Positions 54,708 through 63,931 of a DNA stretch of 64,000 nt are shown piece after piece; positions within the stretch are counted from its first letter, which is position 1, and every line of letters starts with the position of its first letter. The notes under the pieces are model-generated. The model was not told the DNA's origin and did not search any database. It worked only from the letters and a program-made list of their open reading frames with translations. This DNA comes from Actinomadura spongiicola. Its GTDB lineage: Bacteria; Actinomycetota; Actinomycetes; Streptosporangiales; Streptosporangiaceae. The stretch spans positions 248,001-312,000 of the forward strand of contig NZ_QVNQ01000004.1 of NCBI RefSeq assembly GCF_003432485.1. Direction: 5' to 3'. The position numbers and the translations under genes were made by a program.

Positions 54708-56357
54708 GTGAGAGCTCTTTTGCGACAGCGCCGGACGAGTGTGCGCGCGGGCATGGCCGCCGCCGTCACCCTCGGGCTCGCGGGCGCGTCCTTCGTATCG
54801 GCGGGCCCGGCGGCGGGTGACACGGCGCCGCCGACCGGAACGCCTCCGACCGTGAGCGCCGACCCGCTGCCGACGTGGCAGGTGAACGGCGTCGTCTGGA
54901 GCATGGTCACGGTCGGGAACACGGTCTACGCGACCGGCAGCTTCACCAAGGCGCGCCCGCCCGGCACCGCCCCCGGCAACGCCAAGGAGGTCACCCGCAA
55001 CAACATCCTGGCGTTCGACCTCACGACCGGGAACCTCGTCACCTCGTTCAACCACTCGCTGAACGGGCAGGGCCTGCGGGTCGCGGCGTCCCCGGACGGC
55101 AAGCGCGTGTACGTCGGCGGCGAGTTCACCACCGTCGACGGCAAGGCGCACAGCCGTCTCGCCGCGTTCGACACCGCGACCGGCAAGCTCGTCGACGCCT
55201 TCGCCCCCCGCGTCTCCAACGTGGTGCGGGGCATCGCCGCGACGAACTCGACGGTGTACTTCGGCGGCAACTTCTTCAACGTCAACGGCAAGTCGCGGAC
55301 GCGGCTCGCGGCGGTGAAGGCGACCAACGGCGCCAACATCGACACGTGGCGGCCGACCGCGGACGACAACGAGGTCCACGCGCTCGCGATCGCGCCCGGT
55401 GAGCAGCGGGTCATCATCGGCGGCCGGTTCCAGAAGATCAACGGCGCCCAGCGCGTCGGTGTCGGCGCGGTCAACGCGACCAACGGCGCGTCCGTCACCT
55501 GGAACAGCAGGCCCATCCCGACCAAGTCCGGCACCCGCTACTCGTACGTGACCGACCTGTTCGTCGACGGCGACACCGTGTACGGGGCGGCGGACGGCGA
55601 GGGCGGCCACTGGTTCGACGGCCGGTTCGCCGCCAAGGCCGCCAACGGCGACCTGGTGTGGCTGGACAACTGCTACGGCGCCACCTACGGCGTGTACGCC
55701 AAGGACAAGGCCCTCTACAGCGTGTCCCACGCGCACGACTGCTCCTCGCTCGGCGCGTTCCCCGAACAGAAGCCGAGGATCTGGCAGCGGGCGCTCGCCG
55801 AGACGACGTACCCGACCGGCACCGACAAGGCGCCCCCGGGAGCCAACAGCAACTACCGCAACCAGCCGGTCCCGACCCTGCTGCACTGGTTCCCGAGGTT
55901 GGCGCAGGGGACGTACACCAAGCAGTACCAGGCCGCGTGGACCGTCACCGGCAACGGCGACTACGTCGCCATGGGCGGCGAGTTCCCCAAGGTGAACGGG
56001 AAGGCGCAGCAGGGCCTCGTCCGGTTCGCCCTCAAGGCCAAGGCGCCGAACAAGACCGGTCCCTCGGCGCCCGACCTCAAGGCGCCGACCGCGGCCAAGC
56101 AGCTCGCCTCCAGGAGGATCCAGATCAGCTGGAAGGCCACCTGGGACATGGACAACGAGTCCCTGACCTACGAGGTCCTGCGTGACAACGAGACCACGCC
56201 GCTCACCACGCTGAAGAAGAACTCCTCGTTCTGGGTGCTGCCGTCGATGAGCTTCATCGACGAGAACCCGCCCGCGGGCAAGCACACGTACCGGATCCGG
56301 GTGTCCGACCCGTCGGGCAACAGGATCTCCAGCCCCGCGTCACCGGCGGTCGGCTGA
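54708..56357 (+). CDS. Secreted beta-propeller-like protein, paralogue of the preceding gene
   Basis: 549 residues. Signal peptide to about residue 37, then the same propeller-like region (45-440) and a fibronectin-like domain (450-545). It lacks the LamG and PKD parts. It is nearly identical in long stretches to the upstream protein (for example SADPLPTWQVNGVVWSMVTV in both), so the pair arose by tandem duplication. GTG start. A hairpin terminator lies 26 bases after the stop. Confidence 0.82.
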   Translation: MRALLRQRRTSVRAGMAAAVTLGLAGASFVSAGPAAGDTAPPTGTPPTVSADPLPTWQVNGVVWSMVTVGNTVYATGSFTKARPPGTAPGNAKEVTRNNILAFDLTTGNLVTSFNHSLNGQGLRVAASPDGKRVYVGGEFTTVDGKAHSRLAAFDTATGKLVDAFAPRVSNVVRGIAATNSTVYFGGNFFNVNGKSRTRLAAVKATNGANIDTWRPTADDNEVHALAIAPGEQRVIIGGRFQKINGAQRVGVGAVNATNGASVTWNSRPIPTKSGTRYSYVTDLFVDGDTVYGAADGEGGHWFDGRFAAKAANGDLVWLDNCYGATYGVYAKDKALYSVSHAHDCSSLGAFPEQKPRIWQRALAETTYPTGTDKAPPGANSNYRNQPVPTLLHWFPRLAQGTYTKQYQAAWTVTGNGDYVAMGGEFPKVNGKAQQGLVRFALKAKAPNKTGPSAPDLKAPTAAKQLASRRIQISWKATWDMDNESLTYEVLRDNETTPLTTLKKNSSFWVLPSMSFIDENPPAGKHTYRIRVSDPSGNRISSPASPAVG

Positions 56358-56382
56358 CCGTTCACCGCGACTCGTCCTCCGC

Positions 56383-56415
56383 GCAACGCGCCCCGGCCTC
56401 GCCGGGGCGCGTTGC
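56383..56415. terminator. Hairpin between convergent genes
   Basis: GCAACGCGCCCCGGC pairs perfectly with GCCGGGGCGCGTTGC around a CTC loop: 15 pairs. A short T-rich stretch follows on the plus strand. It sits between converging genes and can stop transcription from both. Confidence 0.85.
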
Positions 56416-56460
56416 TCTTGCTCATGTTCGGGGGTGTGCGTGCGCGGGTGTGCGCGGCCG

Positions 56461-57405
56461 TCAGACGGCCGGTGCGCCCATCGAGCGCAGGACCTCGCCG
56501 AGCTTCACGGTGAACGGGGCGTCGTGGTCGCCGTCCGACCGCAGCGCCACCCGCTTCAGCCAGAACTCGGCGGCCTCCTCGTGGCCACGTACGGCAGCCG
56601 GGTCGGACGGCCCGCCGAACACGACGGTGTTGGTCGCCTCGTAGTAGACGAGGTCCGCGCCCGGCGGCGCCCACGACGCGTCCTCCCAGTCGATCAGCCA
56701 CGGCAGCCCGCGACCGCAACGGCGCAGGTTCCACGCCGTGAGGTCGCCGTGCATCGCGACCCAGTGGTCCGGGACCTCCGTCGGGCGCGGCAGCGCCGCC
56801 CCCAGCCGTCGCTGAAGGTCCGCGAGCAGCGGCTCCAGCGCGATCCCGCGCACGGGCCTCGCCGGCCGGGGCGGCATCGCCTCGATGACCATCCAGTGCC
56901 AGCCAGCCGTGTCGCCGCGGCCCAGGACACGCGGCACCCGGAACCCGTCGGCCCGGCCGTCCGGAAACGCCGACAGCGCCCGCTCCTCGCGGTCCAGCTC
57001 GCCCGGATCGTCGCGGAGCTTGAGGAACCCGACCGGCCTGCCCCCGCGCAGCAGAACCGCGGCGAGGCCCGTCCTGGACGCCTGTGGACGCTCGTAGAGG
57101 GCCAGGCCGTCGAACGGTCCCACGCCGCCGCACGACCCGACGTGTTCGGCGAGCGCTCGCCACCGCTCCGCCCCGCCCGGCGGCTCCCACCGGACCCGGG
57201 GGCCCGGCACGATCCGCGGCCCGCACACGGCGACCGCGCCGTACAGGGCCCACTGCGCGGCCAGGGCGGCGGGCTTGGACCGCGTGAACAGCGACACGCC
57301 CGCGAGCGCGCCGCGCCGCGACCGCGCCGGGATGAGAACGTTCCCGGTGCCCATCCGCGGGCGGACGAACGCGTAACCCGATCCCGGGTGTCCGGTTCCG
57401 GTCAT
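56461..57405 (-). CDS. APH-like phosphotransferase (kinase)
   Basis: 314 residues, aminoglycoside-phosphotransferase/choline-kinase fold. HGDLTAWNLRRC holds the catalytic Asp and the metal-binding Asn, and LIDWEDASWA the metal-binding Asp; VGFLKLRDD has the ATP lysine. It is more likely a sugar or lipid kinase in this locus than a resistance gene, but the substrate is unknown. ATG start. Preceded by a tandem-repeat stretch that begins at its start codon. Confidence 0.8.
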   Translation of the reverse strand: MTGTGHPGSGYAFVRPRMGTGNVLIPARSRRGALAGVSLFTRSKPAALAAQWALYGAVAVCGPRIVPGPRVRWEPPGGAERWRALAEHVGSCGGVGPFDGLALYERPQASRTGLAAVLLRGGRPVGFLKLRDDPGELDREERALSAFPDGRADGFRVPRVLGRGDTAGWHWMVIEAMPPRPARPVRGIALEPLLADLQRRLGAALPRPTEVPDHWVAMHGDLTAWNLRRCGRGLPWLIDWEDASWAPPGADLVYYEATNTVVFGGPSDPAAVRGHEEAAEFWLKRVALRSDGDHDAPFTVKLGEVLRSMGAPAV

Positions 57406-57492
57406 GTCGTTCCGGGCCGTCTCGTGCGGACCGTCTCGTGCGGGGTCATCTCGTTCCTGGTCGTTTCGTTCCTGGTCGTTTCGTGCGGGGTC
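57406..57492 (-). repeat. Tandem 15-base repeats
   Basis: Six units of 13-15 bases (consensus GTYTCGTKCSKGGTC on the plus strand) fill the gap between the kinase start and the GT4 stop, the last unit running into the GT4 stop codon (57491-57493). Two units are GTTTCGTTCCTGGTC and ATCTCGTTCCTGGTC. Four units are exactly 15 bases long. It may vary in copy number. Confidence 0.75.
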
Positions 57493-58633
57493 ACTTCGGG
57501 CGGACCGTCTTGCGGGTGAGCCTGCGCTCGACCAGGTCCGCGCAGAGCTTCTCGTACGCGGCCGCGACGTCGTCCCAGACGTACCGTTCGGCGGCCCGCT
57601 TGCGCGCCGCGTCGCCCCGGTCGGCGGCGGCGCCCGGGTCGGCCTCCGCCGCCTCGATCCGCTCCGCCAGCGTCGCCGCGTCCGCGAAGTAGCGTCCCGC
57701 CTCGTCGCCGAGGACCTCGCGGTTGAAGTTGACGTCGAAGGCGAGGACGGACGCGCCCGCGCCCATCGCGCGCAGCAGCGACGGGTTCGTCCCGCCGACG
57801 GAGTGGCCGTGCACGTACGTCAACGCGCCCGCGTACAGGGCGTCCAGAAGGTCCTGGTCCCAGACGCCGCCGAGGAACGTGATGCGGGGGTCGTCACCGG
57901 CCAGTTCCTTGACGCGTTCGGTGTAGGCGTCCGCGTACGGCGCCGAACCGACCACGACCAGCGGCTTCTCCGCCCGGCTCCGCCGGTACCCCTCCACCGC
58001 GAGGTGAACGTGGTTCTCCGGCTCGAACCGCGCCACGACCAGGTGGTATCCGCCCGGCTCGTAGCCCGCCTCGGCCAGTTTCGCGGTGTCGGTGGAGGTC
58101 AGGATCGGCGCGCCGTACGGGATGAACACCGACTCCGCGCCGAACTTCTCGCGGTAGTAGTCCTGGATGCCGACGGCGTCGGCGATCAGCGCGTCCGACC
58201 AGCGGACCGCCATCGCCTCGGCGGCGCGGTAGTACCGCTGCCCGGTCCCGCTCCACTTGGTGCGCTTCCATTCCAGCCCGTCGACGTGCGTGGCGACCGG
58301 GACGCGCAGCGTCCGCAGCACCGGCAGCAGCGGCGCGTTCGCGGCGTTGAACAGCAGCGCGACGTCCGCGCCCTCCCGCGCCATCTTGCGGCGGAACGCG
58401 TGCGCCACCGACAGGCCGGTGTGGCTGAGGGTCTCGGCGACCTTCTTCTCGATGGCGGGCAGGTGGATGAGCCGCATCCCCAGATACTCGGGTTCCGGGT
58501 GACGTTCGCCACGGCAGTACACCATCACCTCGTGGCCGTCGGCGGCGAGCCGTTTGCCGATCTCCTCGACCGCGGTCTCGAATCCGCCGTACCGCGCCGG
58601 CACCCCCCGTGTGCCTACCATGGCGATGCGCAC
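57491..58633 (-). CDS. GT4 glycosyltransferase (DUF1972-type, rhamnosyltransferase-like)
   Basis: 380 residues, GT-B fold. MVGTRGVPARYGGFETAVEE at the N-terminus is the DUF1972 signature found in sugar transferases acting in capsule and O-antigen assembly; the C-terminal half has GGTNPSLLRAMGAGA, the nucleotide-sugar-binding region. The GTG start has AGGTGGGGG about six bases upstream; a longer frame upstream is not credible. A good promoter precedes it. Rhamnose as substrate is an inference from the rfb genes. Confidence 0.85.
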   Translation of the reverse strand: MRIAMVGTRGVPARYGGFETAVEEIGKRLAADGHEVMVYCRGERHPEPEYLGMRLIHLPAIEKKVAETLSHTGLSVAHAFRRKMAREGADVALLFNAANAPLLPVLRTLRVPVATHVDGLEWKRTKWSGTGQRYYRAAEAMAVRWSDALIADAVGIQDYYREKFGAESVFIPYGAPILTSTDTAKLAEAGYEPGGYHLVVARFEPENHVHLAVEGYRRSRAEKPLVVVGSAPYADAYTERVKELAGDDPRITFLGGVWDQDLLDALYAGALTYVHGHSVGGTNPSLLRAMGAGASVLAFDVNFNREVLGDEAGRYFADAATLAERIEAAEADPGAAADRGDAARKRAAERYVWDDVAAAYEKLCADLVERRLTRKTVRPK

Positions 58634-58676
58634 CTTCGACCCCCACCTCTGTTCGAGCCCACCATGCGAGCCCTTT

Positions 58677-58705
58677 GCCATACGATCCGCACAGATTATG
58701 CGCAA
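58677..58705 (-). promoter_or_regulatory. Promoter of the DUF1972/GT4 gene
   Basis: On the minus strand, TTGCGC (58705-58700), a 17-base gap and TATGGC (58682-58677) form a good pair. It predicts a leader of about 35 bases with the ribosome-binding site. The opposite direction has a TAATCT (58739-58744) but no clear -35. Confidence 0.55.
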
Positions 58706-58798
58706 GAGGCGTTGGGCGTCTCGGGGGTAAAAGACAGTTAATCTGAAGGTTGCGCGAGACTGGTTCCAGGGGGGCCTGGTGGACCAGAAGGAGGGCAT

Positions 58799-59962
58799 GT
58801 GGCCGAACGGTACGCGAGGTCCACGGTGGTGATGGCGCATCCGTCGCCTGATCTCTACGGGTCCGACCGTATGTTCATCGAGTCGGTGCGGGCGCTGGCA
58901 CCGCACGGCCGGGTGGTGGTGTCGCTCCCTGCCGACGGCCCGCTGTCGGCCGCGCTCCGCGACGCCGGTGCCGAGATCGTCGTCCAGCCCGTGCCCGTGC
59001 TCCGCAAGGCGTACCTGTCCCCCGTGGGGATCGTGCGGCTGGCGTTCGCCGGGCTCCGGAGCCTGCCGCGCGCCGTGCGCCTGCTCCGCCGGGAACGTCC
59101 CGCCGCCCTCTACGTGAACACCGTGACGCTCCCGCTGTGGATGCTCGCCGGGCGGCTCGCCCGCGTGCCCACGGTGTGCCACGTCCACGAGGCCGAGGAC
59201 GGTGTGCCGCGTCCCGTGCGGGCCGCGCTGCACCTGCCGCTCCGGCTCGCCCGCGGCGTGATCGTCAACAGCCGGGCGACGGCCGCCGCCGTCGGCCGGC
59301 CCGGCGAGAACGCCCGGCTCATCTACAACGGTGTCGAGGAACCGCCCGAGCCCGTCGCGGCGCCGCGTGCGGAACCCGGCCCGCCCGCCCGGGTCGTCCT
59401 GGTGGGACGGCTCTCGCAGCGCAAGGGCTCCGACATCGCGGTCAAGGCCGTCCGGCTGCTGCGCGAACGCGGACGCGACGTCACCCTGACGTTGGTCGGC
59501 GACGTCTTCCCCGGCTACGAGTGGTTCGAGAAGGAGTTGCGGGCCGAGGTCGGCGACGACGAGGGCGCGGTGACGTTCTCGGGTTTCCGGACCTCGGTCT
59601 GGGATTCGTTCGCCGAGTCGGACATCGCGATCGTGCCCTCGCGCGTCGAACCTTTCGGGAACGTTGCCGTCGAGGCGATGCTGGCCGGGCGTCCCCTGGT
59701 GGTCGCCGACACCCAGGGGCTGGTCGAGATCGTCACCGACGGCGACAACGGCGTCGTCGTCCGGCCCGACGACCCGGCGGCACTGGCGGACGGCATCGCC
59801 CGACTGCTGGACGACTGGGACGGCGCGCTCGCCATGGCCAAGCGGGCCCGCGACGACGCCGCCCGGCGGTTCGGCAAGGACCGCTACCACCGCGAGTTGC
59901 GGGACGCCGTCCAGGACCTGACCGGACGGGCGCCCGCCCGACCCGGGCGGTCCCGCCCCTGA
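58799..59962 (+). CDS. GT4 glycosyltransferase
   Basis: 387 residues, GT-B fold. The N-terminus has AHPSPDLYGSDRMFIESV, a glycine-rich acceptor region; the C-terminal half has VGRLSQRKGSDIAVKAV and VPSRVEPFGNVAVEAMLAG, the donor-binding E-x7-E motif. It adds a sugar during repeat-unit assembly. GTG start with GGAGG four bases upstream. 44 bases separate it from the Wzz-like gene, so probably one transcript. Confidence 0.9.
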   Translation: MAERYARSTVVMAHPSPDLYGSDRMFIESVRALAPHGRVVVSLPADGPLSAALRDAGAEIVVQPVPVLRKAYLSPVGIVRLAFAGLRSLPRAVRLLRRERPAALYVNTVTLPLWMLAGRLARVPTVCHVHEAEDGVPRPVRAALHLPLRLARGVIVNSRATAAAVGRPGENARLIYNGVEEPPEPVAAPRAEPGPPARVVLVGRLSQRKGSDIAVKAVRLLRERGRDVTLTLVGDVFPGYEWFEKELRAEVGDDEGAVTFSGFRTSVWDSFAESDIAIVPSRVEPFGNVAVEAMLAGRPLVVADTQGLVEIVTDGDNGVVVRPDDPAALADGIARLLDDWDGALAMAKRARDDAARRFGKDRYHRELRDAVQDLTGRAPARPGRSRP

Positions 59963-60006
59963 CCGTCTCCCGAGGACTCTGAGCACCTGATGACAGAGAG
60001 CGCCCG

Positions 60007-61662
60007 ATGACAGCACAGTCCCCTGCCACCCCGGAGATCAGCCTCGTCGAGGCGGTCTGGCGCTTCCGCCTGATGTCGCTCGTCATCGTGCTGGCCTGCG
60101 TGCTGGCGTCGGTGGCGACCACCCAGATCATGTTCAACGGCGCGACGGCCACGGCGAGGTTCGCGGTCACCGACCCGACGAACAACAACAACGCGTTGCG
60201 GGTCGGGGTGGTCTCCGGCCAGGGGTACGCCACCTACACCGCGCAGCGCGCGGCGTTCGCGGGCTCGACGCCCGTGATGGCGCGGGCCGCGGAGATCGTC
60301 AAGGAGAAGAAGGGGCCGCGCCTCACCGGCGAGCAGCTCCGCGGCCGGGTGGACACCTCCAGCAAGCCGGACGGCGGCGTCGTCGTGGTGACGGCGAAGG
60401 GCGCCAGCATGCCGGAGGCCGCGGTGATCGCCAACGCGGTCCTCCAGGCGTACCAGGAAGTCACGATCTCGACCAACGTCAAGAAGCTCGACGAGCAGAT
60501 CCAGGACCTCAAGGAGCTGGAGCAGAAGGTCACGCAGGACATGGAGCTCGCGCAGCCCGGGACCCGTGCCTACCGGTTGCTGGCCGCCCAGCTCGCCAAG
60601 TACCAGTCGGAGGAGAGCGGGCTGCTGTCGGCGCGGTCCAAGAGCAACGACGGCGTCCAGTTCCTCGACACCGCCGACCCGACCGCTTCCACACCGAGCA
60701 AGCTGCCCCGCAACATCGGGATCGGCTTCGCGCTCGGCGCGCTCCTGGCGTGCATCGTGTCGTTCCTGCGCGCGTCCGCGCCGCAACGGGGCGGGCGCGT
60801 CCGTTCCCTCCCTGCGGGCGGTGGTTCCTCGGGCCGTGCCCTCGGCAGTACCGGGCCCCTGCCCGAGCTGCCGCCCGGCCCCTCCTACCGGCGCCAGGGT
60901 GACTACACGGACGGCCGTGACTGGGACGCCGTCGACGCTGACGGGCGCGACAGGGACGGTTACGGCGGTGAGCCGCCGGCCGGCCGCGACCGCGGGGGAC
61001 GTGGCCGGGGCAGGACGGCGGCCCCGCCGCGCCGCGCCGGCTCGGAGCAGAACGGCCGTCCGCGGGCGTCGGACGAGATCCCCCTGCCCCCCCCGTCGAA
61101 CGCGCCGAACCCGCCGAACGTGCCGGGCTCCGGCGGCACCCCGAGCGCGCCGTCCGCGTCGGCCACGCACATGCTGCCCGCCTCGGCGCCGCCGCTGCCG
61201 CCCCGGGACCGCGACTCCGGCGGGTCGTCGCGCCGCAACGGCCTCGGCCCCTCCACCCGGTCCGGCTCGGGCGGCAGGTCCGGTGGGTCCGGGTCGGCGT
61301 CGAGGTCGTCCGGCAGGTGGGCGGCGCACGTGGAGGGCAACGGCCTCACTTCGAGCGCGAAGCCCGTCAAACCGTCCCGCAAGGGCTCGCGTTCGAAGGA
61401 CCGCGCCGGTGAGCCGCCGATCGAGGGCGACAAGCGTGTGCCCACCGACGCGAAGAGCGACCCGCCGCCCGAGGAAGCCGACCCCACGCGCACCGTCGAG
61501 GACCTCCGGGCCCTGACGGACGACGTGAAGAGTCCGCCGCCGGGCAAGCGCGCGTCCGGCAAATCGCGTTCGGGCGAGTCCAAGCCCCGGCCAGGGGCGG
61601 ACGGTGGAACGGCCGAGGGAAAAGACGACACGTCCCTGATGCGGTACGACCTGGAGCGGTAA
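60007..61662 (+). CDS. Wzz-like polysaccharide co-polymerase with disordered tail
   Basis: 551 residues. Two spans (about 22-42 and 240-258) flank a coiled periplasmic-side domain with SVIKKLDEQIQDLKELEQKV-type helices, as in chain-length determinants. The cytoplasmic tail (260-551) is disordered, rich in Gly, Ser, Pro and Arg. There is no BY-kinase domain, so it may work with a separate kinase. ATG start. The next gene is the flippase. Confidence 0.85.
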   Translation: MTAQSPATPEISLVEAVWRFRLMSLVIVLACVLASVATTQIMFNGATATARFAVTDPTNNNNALRVGVVSGQGYATYTAQRAAFAGSTPVMARAAEIVKEKKGPRLTGEQLRGRVDTSSKPDGGVVVVTAKGASMPEAAVIANAVLQAYQEVTISTNVKKLDEQIQDLKELEQKVTQDMELAQPGTRAYRLLAAQLAKYQSEESGLLSARSKSNDGVQFLDTADPTASTPSKLPRNIGIGFALGALLACIVSFLRASAPQRGGRVRSLPAGGGSSGRALGSTGPLPELPPGPSYRRQGDYTDGRDWDAVDADGRDRDGYGGEPPAGRDRGGRGRGRTAAPPRRAGSEQNGRPRASDEIPLPPPSNAPNPPNVPGSGGTPSAPSASATHMLPASAPPLPPRDRDSGGSSRRNGLGPSTRSGSGGRSGGSGSASRSSGRWAAHVEGNGLTSSAKPVKPSRKGSRSKDRAGEPPIEGDKRVPTDAKSDPPPEEADPTRTVEDLRALTDDVKSPPPGKRASGKSRSGESKPRPGADGGTAEGKDDTSLMRYDLER

Positions 61663-61727
61663 CCCCGGGGGCGTCGGGACGGAATCTCAGCAAGGGAGCC
61701 GGGGGGCTCCGGGGCAGGGCGGGTCGG

Positions 61728-62978
61728 CTGCTGGCGTCGGCGGGCGGCGCCGTCACCGTCCAGTTCGTCACGGCGGGCGGAAGCCTGCTGGTCCAGGCGC
61801 TGTGCGCGCGGACGCTCGGCGCGTCCGGCTACGGCGTCTACGCGCTGTTCTTCGCCGTCCTCGTCATGATCACAGCGGTGCAGACCAGCTGGGTCGGCGA
61901 CACCCTCACCGTCTTCGACAGATTCGACCCCCGTGTCCGCGGCGCGCTGCTGCTCTCGGTGGCGGGCACGGTCGGCGCGGGCGCGGCCGCGGGCGCGGTC
62001 GTCGCCGCGTCGATGCGCCTGGCAGGGCTCCGCACCATTGGACTGTTCACGCTGCTGGTGGCGCTCTGGCTGCTGAACGAGACGGGACGGCGGATCTTCA
62101 CCGCGCGGATGGAGTTCTGGCGGCTGGCCGTCAACGACACCTGCTACCTCGTCGTGACGCTGGCGACGCTCGGCGCCGTGCTGGGCCTCGGCTCGGCCGC
62201 CACGGTGGAGCTGCTGCTCGCGGCGATGTGCGCGGGGTGCGTGGCGTCGATCGTCCTCTCCCGGCTCTGCCTGCCGCGCCGGGAGTACAGGCTCGCGCCG
62301 CTGCGCGGCACGGCCCTGCGGGAGGTCACCGAGTTCGCGGTGTGGCGTTCGGTGCAGGCGGGCCTGCGGCCGGGTTCGCTGCTGCTGGCCCGGGTCCTGA
62401 TCGCCGCGTTCGCGTCCACGGCCGTCCTCGCCGGGATCGAGGCCGCGCGGCTGCTGCTGGCGCCCGCGCTGACGGTCGTCAACGGCGTCGGCGGGTTCCT
62501 GCTGCCGAAGTTCGCGGAGGCCGAGCGCGCCGGACGGCCCATGCGCGCCCGCCGGGCGGTTCGGGTGTGCGCGCCGATGGCGCTGGTCGCGCTGCTGATG
62601 AGCGTGGCCGGAATCCTGCTGGTCGACTGGCTCGGTCCCGTGGTGACGGGTGGTGAGTTCCGGATCGACCGGGTCGCGGTGGTCGGCTGGGGCGTCTACG
62701 CGGTGTGCTTCGCGTGCACGCTGCCGTTCGCCAGCCTGGCGACCGCGCGGAAGCTGTCGCGGTCGGTGTTCCTCGTCCGGGGGGTGGAGAGCGCGGGCGG
62801 CCTGGTCGTCCTGCTCGCACTGATGATCATCGACCCGGGTCATGCCGCCCTGGCCCCGTACTGCCTCGGCGCGGGCGGCCTGGTCTCGGCGGTGCTGCTG
62901 TGGCGGATGCTGCGCAGGGACGACCCGCCGCGGCGGACCCCCGAGGTTCCGGTGTCAGCGGACGAGCTCGTCGGATGA
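61728..62978 (+). CDS. Wzx-like flippase of the PST family, non-standard start
   Basis: About 416 residues if translation begins at CTG 61728. About 12 spans are expected; the first (LLASAGGAVTVQFVTAGGSL) and ARTLGASGYGVYALFFAVLV are typical of the flippase N-terminus. The first ATG in frame lies at 61866, inside the second span, and no ATG, GTG or TTG is found in frame from the Wzz stop to there. High third-position GC continues upstream to about 61662, so the coding frame begins earlier. The real start may be CTG (61728 or 61731) or GTA at 61659. The flippase would export lipid-linked repeat units. Its end overlaps the tauE gene by 24 bases. Confidence 0.75.
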   Translation: MLASAGGAVTVQFVTAGGSLLVQALCARTLGASGYGVYALFFAVLVMITAVQTSWVGDTLTVFDRFDPRVRGALLLSVAGTVGAGAAAGAVVAASMRLAGLRTIGLFTLLVALWLLNETGRRIFTARMEFWRLAVNDTCYLVVTLATLGAVLGLGSAATVELLLAAMCAGCVASIVLSRLCLPRREYRLAPLRGTALREVTEFAVWRSVQAGLRPGSLLLARVLIAAFASTAVLAGIEAARLLLAPALTVVNGVGGFLLPKFAEAERAGRPMRARRAVRVCAPMALVALLMSVAGILLVDWLGPVVTGGEFRIDRVAVVGWGVYAVCFACTLPFASLATARKLSRSVFLVRGVESAGGLVVLLALMIIDPGHAALAPYCLGAGGLVSAVLLWRMLRRDDPPRRTPEVPVSADELVG

Positions 62979-63914
62979 CACCGGCACCCGTTCCAAGGAC
63001 GGCCCGGAGTTGCGGTCGACGTGGCGCAGGTAGAGCGCCACGGCGGCGGTCACGGGGGCGAGGACGGCCAGCGTCCAGGCCATGGGGACGGCGCTGAGCC
63101 CGAACATCTTCAGGGACGAGGCGACCAGCACCACGACCAGGAAGGGCCTGATCAGGCCGCCGGGCGCCCGGGAGGAGATCTTCGAGCCGAGGTAGACGCC
63201 GGGGATGGACCCGACGAGCAGCGCGGCGGTGACCTCCATGCGGAAGTCCCCGAACAGGAGGTGGCCGATGGCGGCCGCGAACACCAGCGGAACGGCCTGG
63301 AGCAGGTCGGTGCCGACGAGCTGGCCCGGCTTCAGCGCCGGGTAGAGGGCCAGCAGCGCGACGATGATGAGGGAGCCCGAGCCGACCGAGGTGATGCCGA
63401 CGACGAGACCGCCGACCAGCCCGACCAGGACGGTCGGCAGGGGCCGGATCTTGACCCTGGGCGCGGCTTCGCCGTCCTCGCCGGGCTCCCCGCCCGACGC
63501 GGCGGCGCGGGCCAGGCGGGCCCGGCGGGCGAGGTGACCGCGCAGCACGAGACCCGCGGCCGCGATCATCAGGGCGACGCCCATCGCCTTGCTGATGAGT
63601 TCCTCGACGGAGCCGCCGTGGCCGAGGGCCCGTGCCAGCAGCACACCGGAGAAGGCGGCGGGCACCGAGCCCACGCAGAGCCAGCCGACGAGCCGCATGT
63701 CGATCGTGCCCTGCCGGTAGTGGACGGCGCTGCCGACGGGCTTCATCACGGCGGCGGCCACCAGGTCACTGGACACGGCGGCGAGCGGGCTGACGTTGAA
63801 GAACGTCACGAGCATCGGTGTCATCAGGGCACCGCCGCCCATGCCGGTCAGCCCGACGATGATGGCGACCAGGAACGAGCCCAGCGCCATCGTCCAATCG
63901 AAGTCCATCGGCAT
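62955..63914 (-). CDS. TauE/SafE-family anion exporter
   Basis: 319 residues with about eight spans. GLTGMGGGALMTPMLV and, in the second half, GITSVGSGSLIIVALLA are the twin family motifs. Members export sulfite, sulfoacetate or other organosulfur anions. The location beside a sulfur-using locus makes a sulfur anion plausible, but the substrate cannot be read. ATG start with AGGTAGG two bases upstream. Upstream, GGAA-N3-TTCC (63932-63942) may be an operator. Confidence 0.88.
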   Translation of the reverse strand: MPMDFDWTMALGSFLVAIIVGLTGMGGGALMTPMLVTFFNVSPLAAVSSDLVAAAVMKPVGSAVHYRQGTIDMRLVGWLCVGSVPAAFSGVLLARALGHGGSVEELISKAMGVALMIAAAGLVLRGHLARRARLARAAASGGEPGEDGEAAPRVKIRPLPTVLVGLVGGLVVGITSVGSGSLIIVALLALYPALKPGQLVGTDLLQAVPLVFAAAIGHLLFGDFRMEVTAALLVGSIPGVYLGSKISSRAPGGLIRPFLVVVLVASSLKMFGLSAVPMAWTLAVLAPVTAAVALYLRHVDRNSGPSLERVPVSSDELVR

Positions 63915-63931
63915 GACCTACCTGCTATGTA

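Noticed and set aside
57491..60016. Minus-strand open frame of about 840 codons
   Set aside because: Everything upstream of 58633 is antisense to the GT4 gene at 58799 and low-complexity; the DUF1972 start and its ribosome-binding site fix the start.
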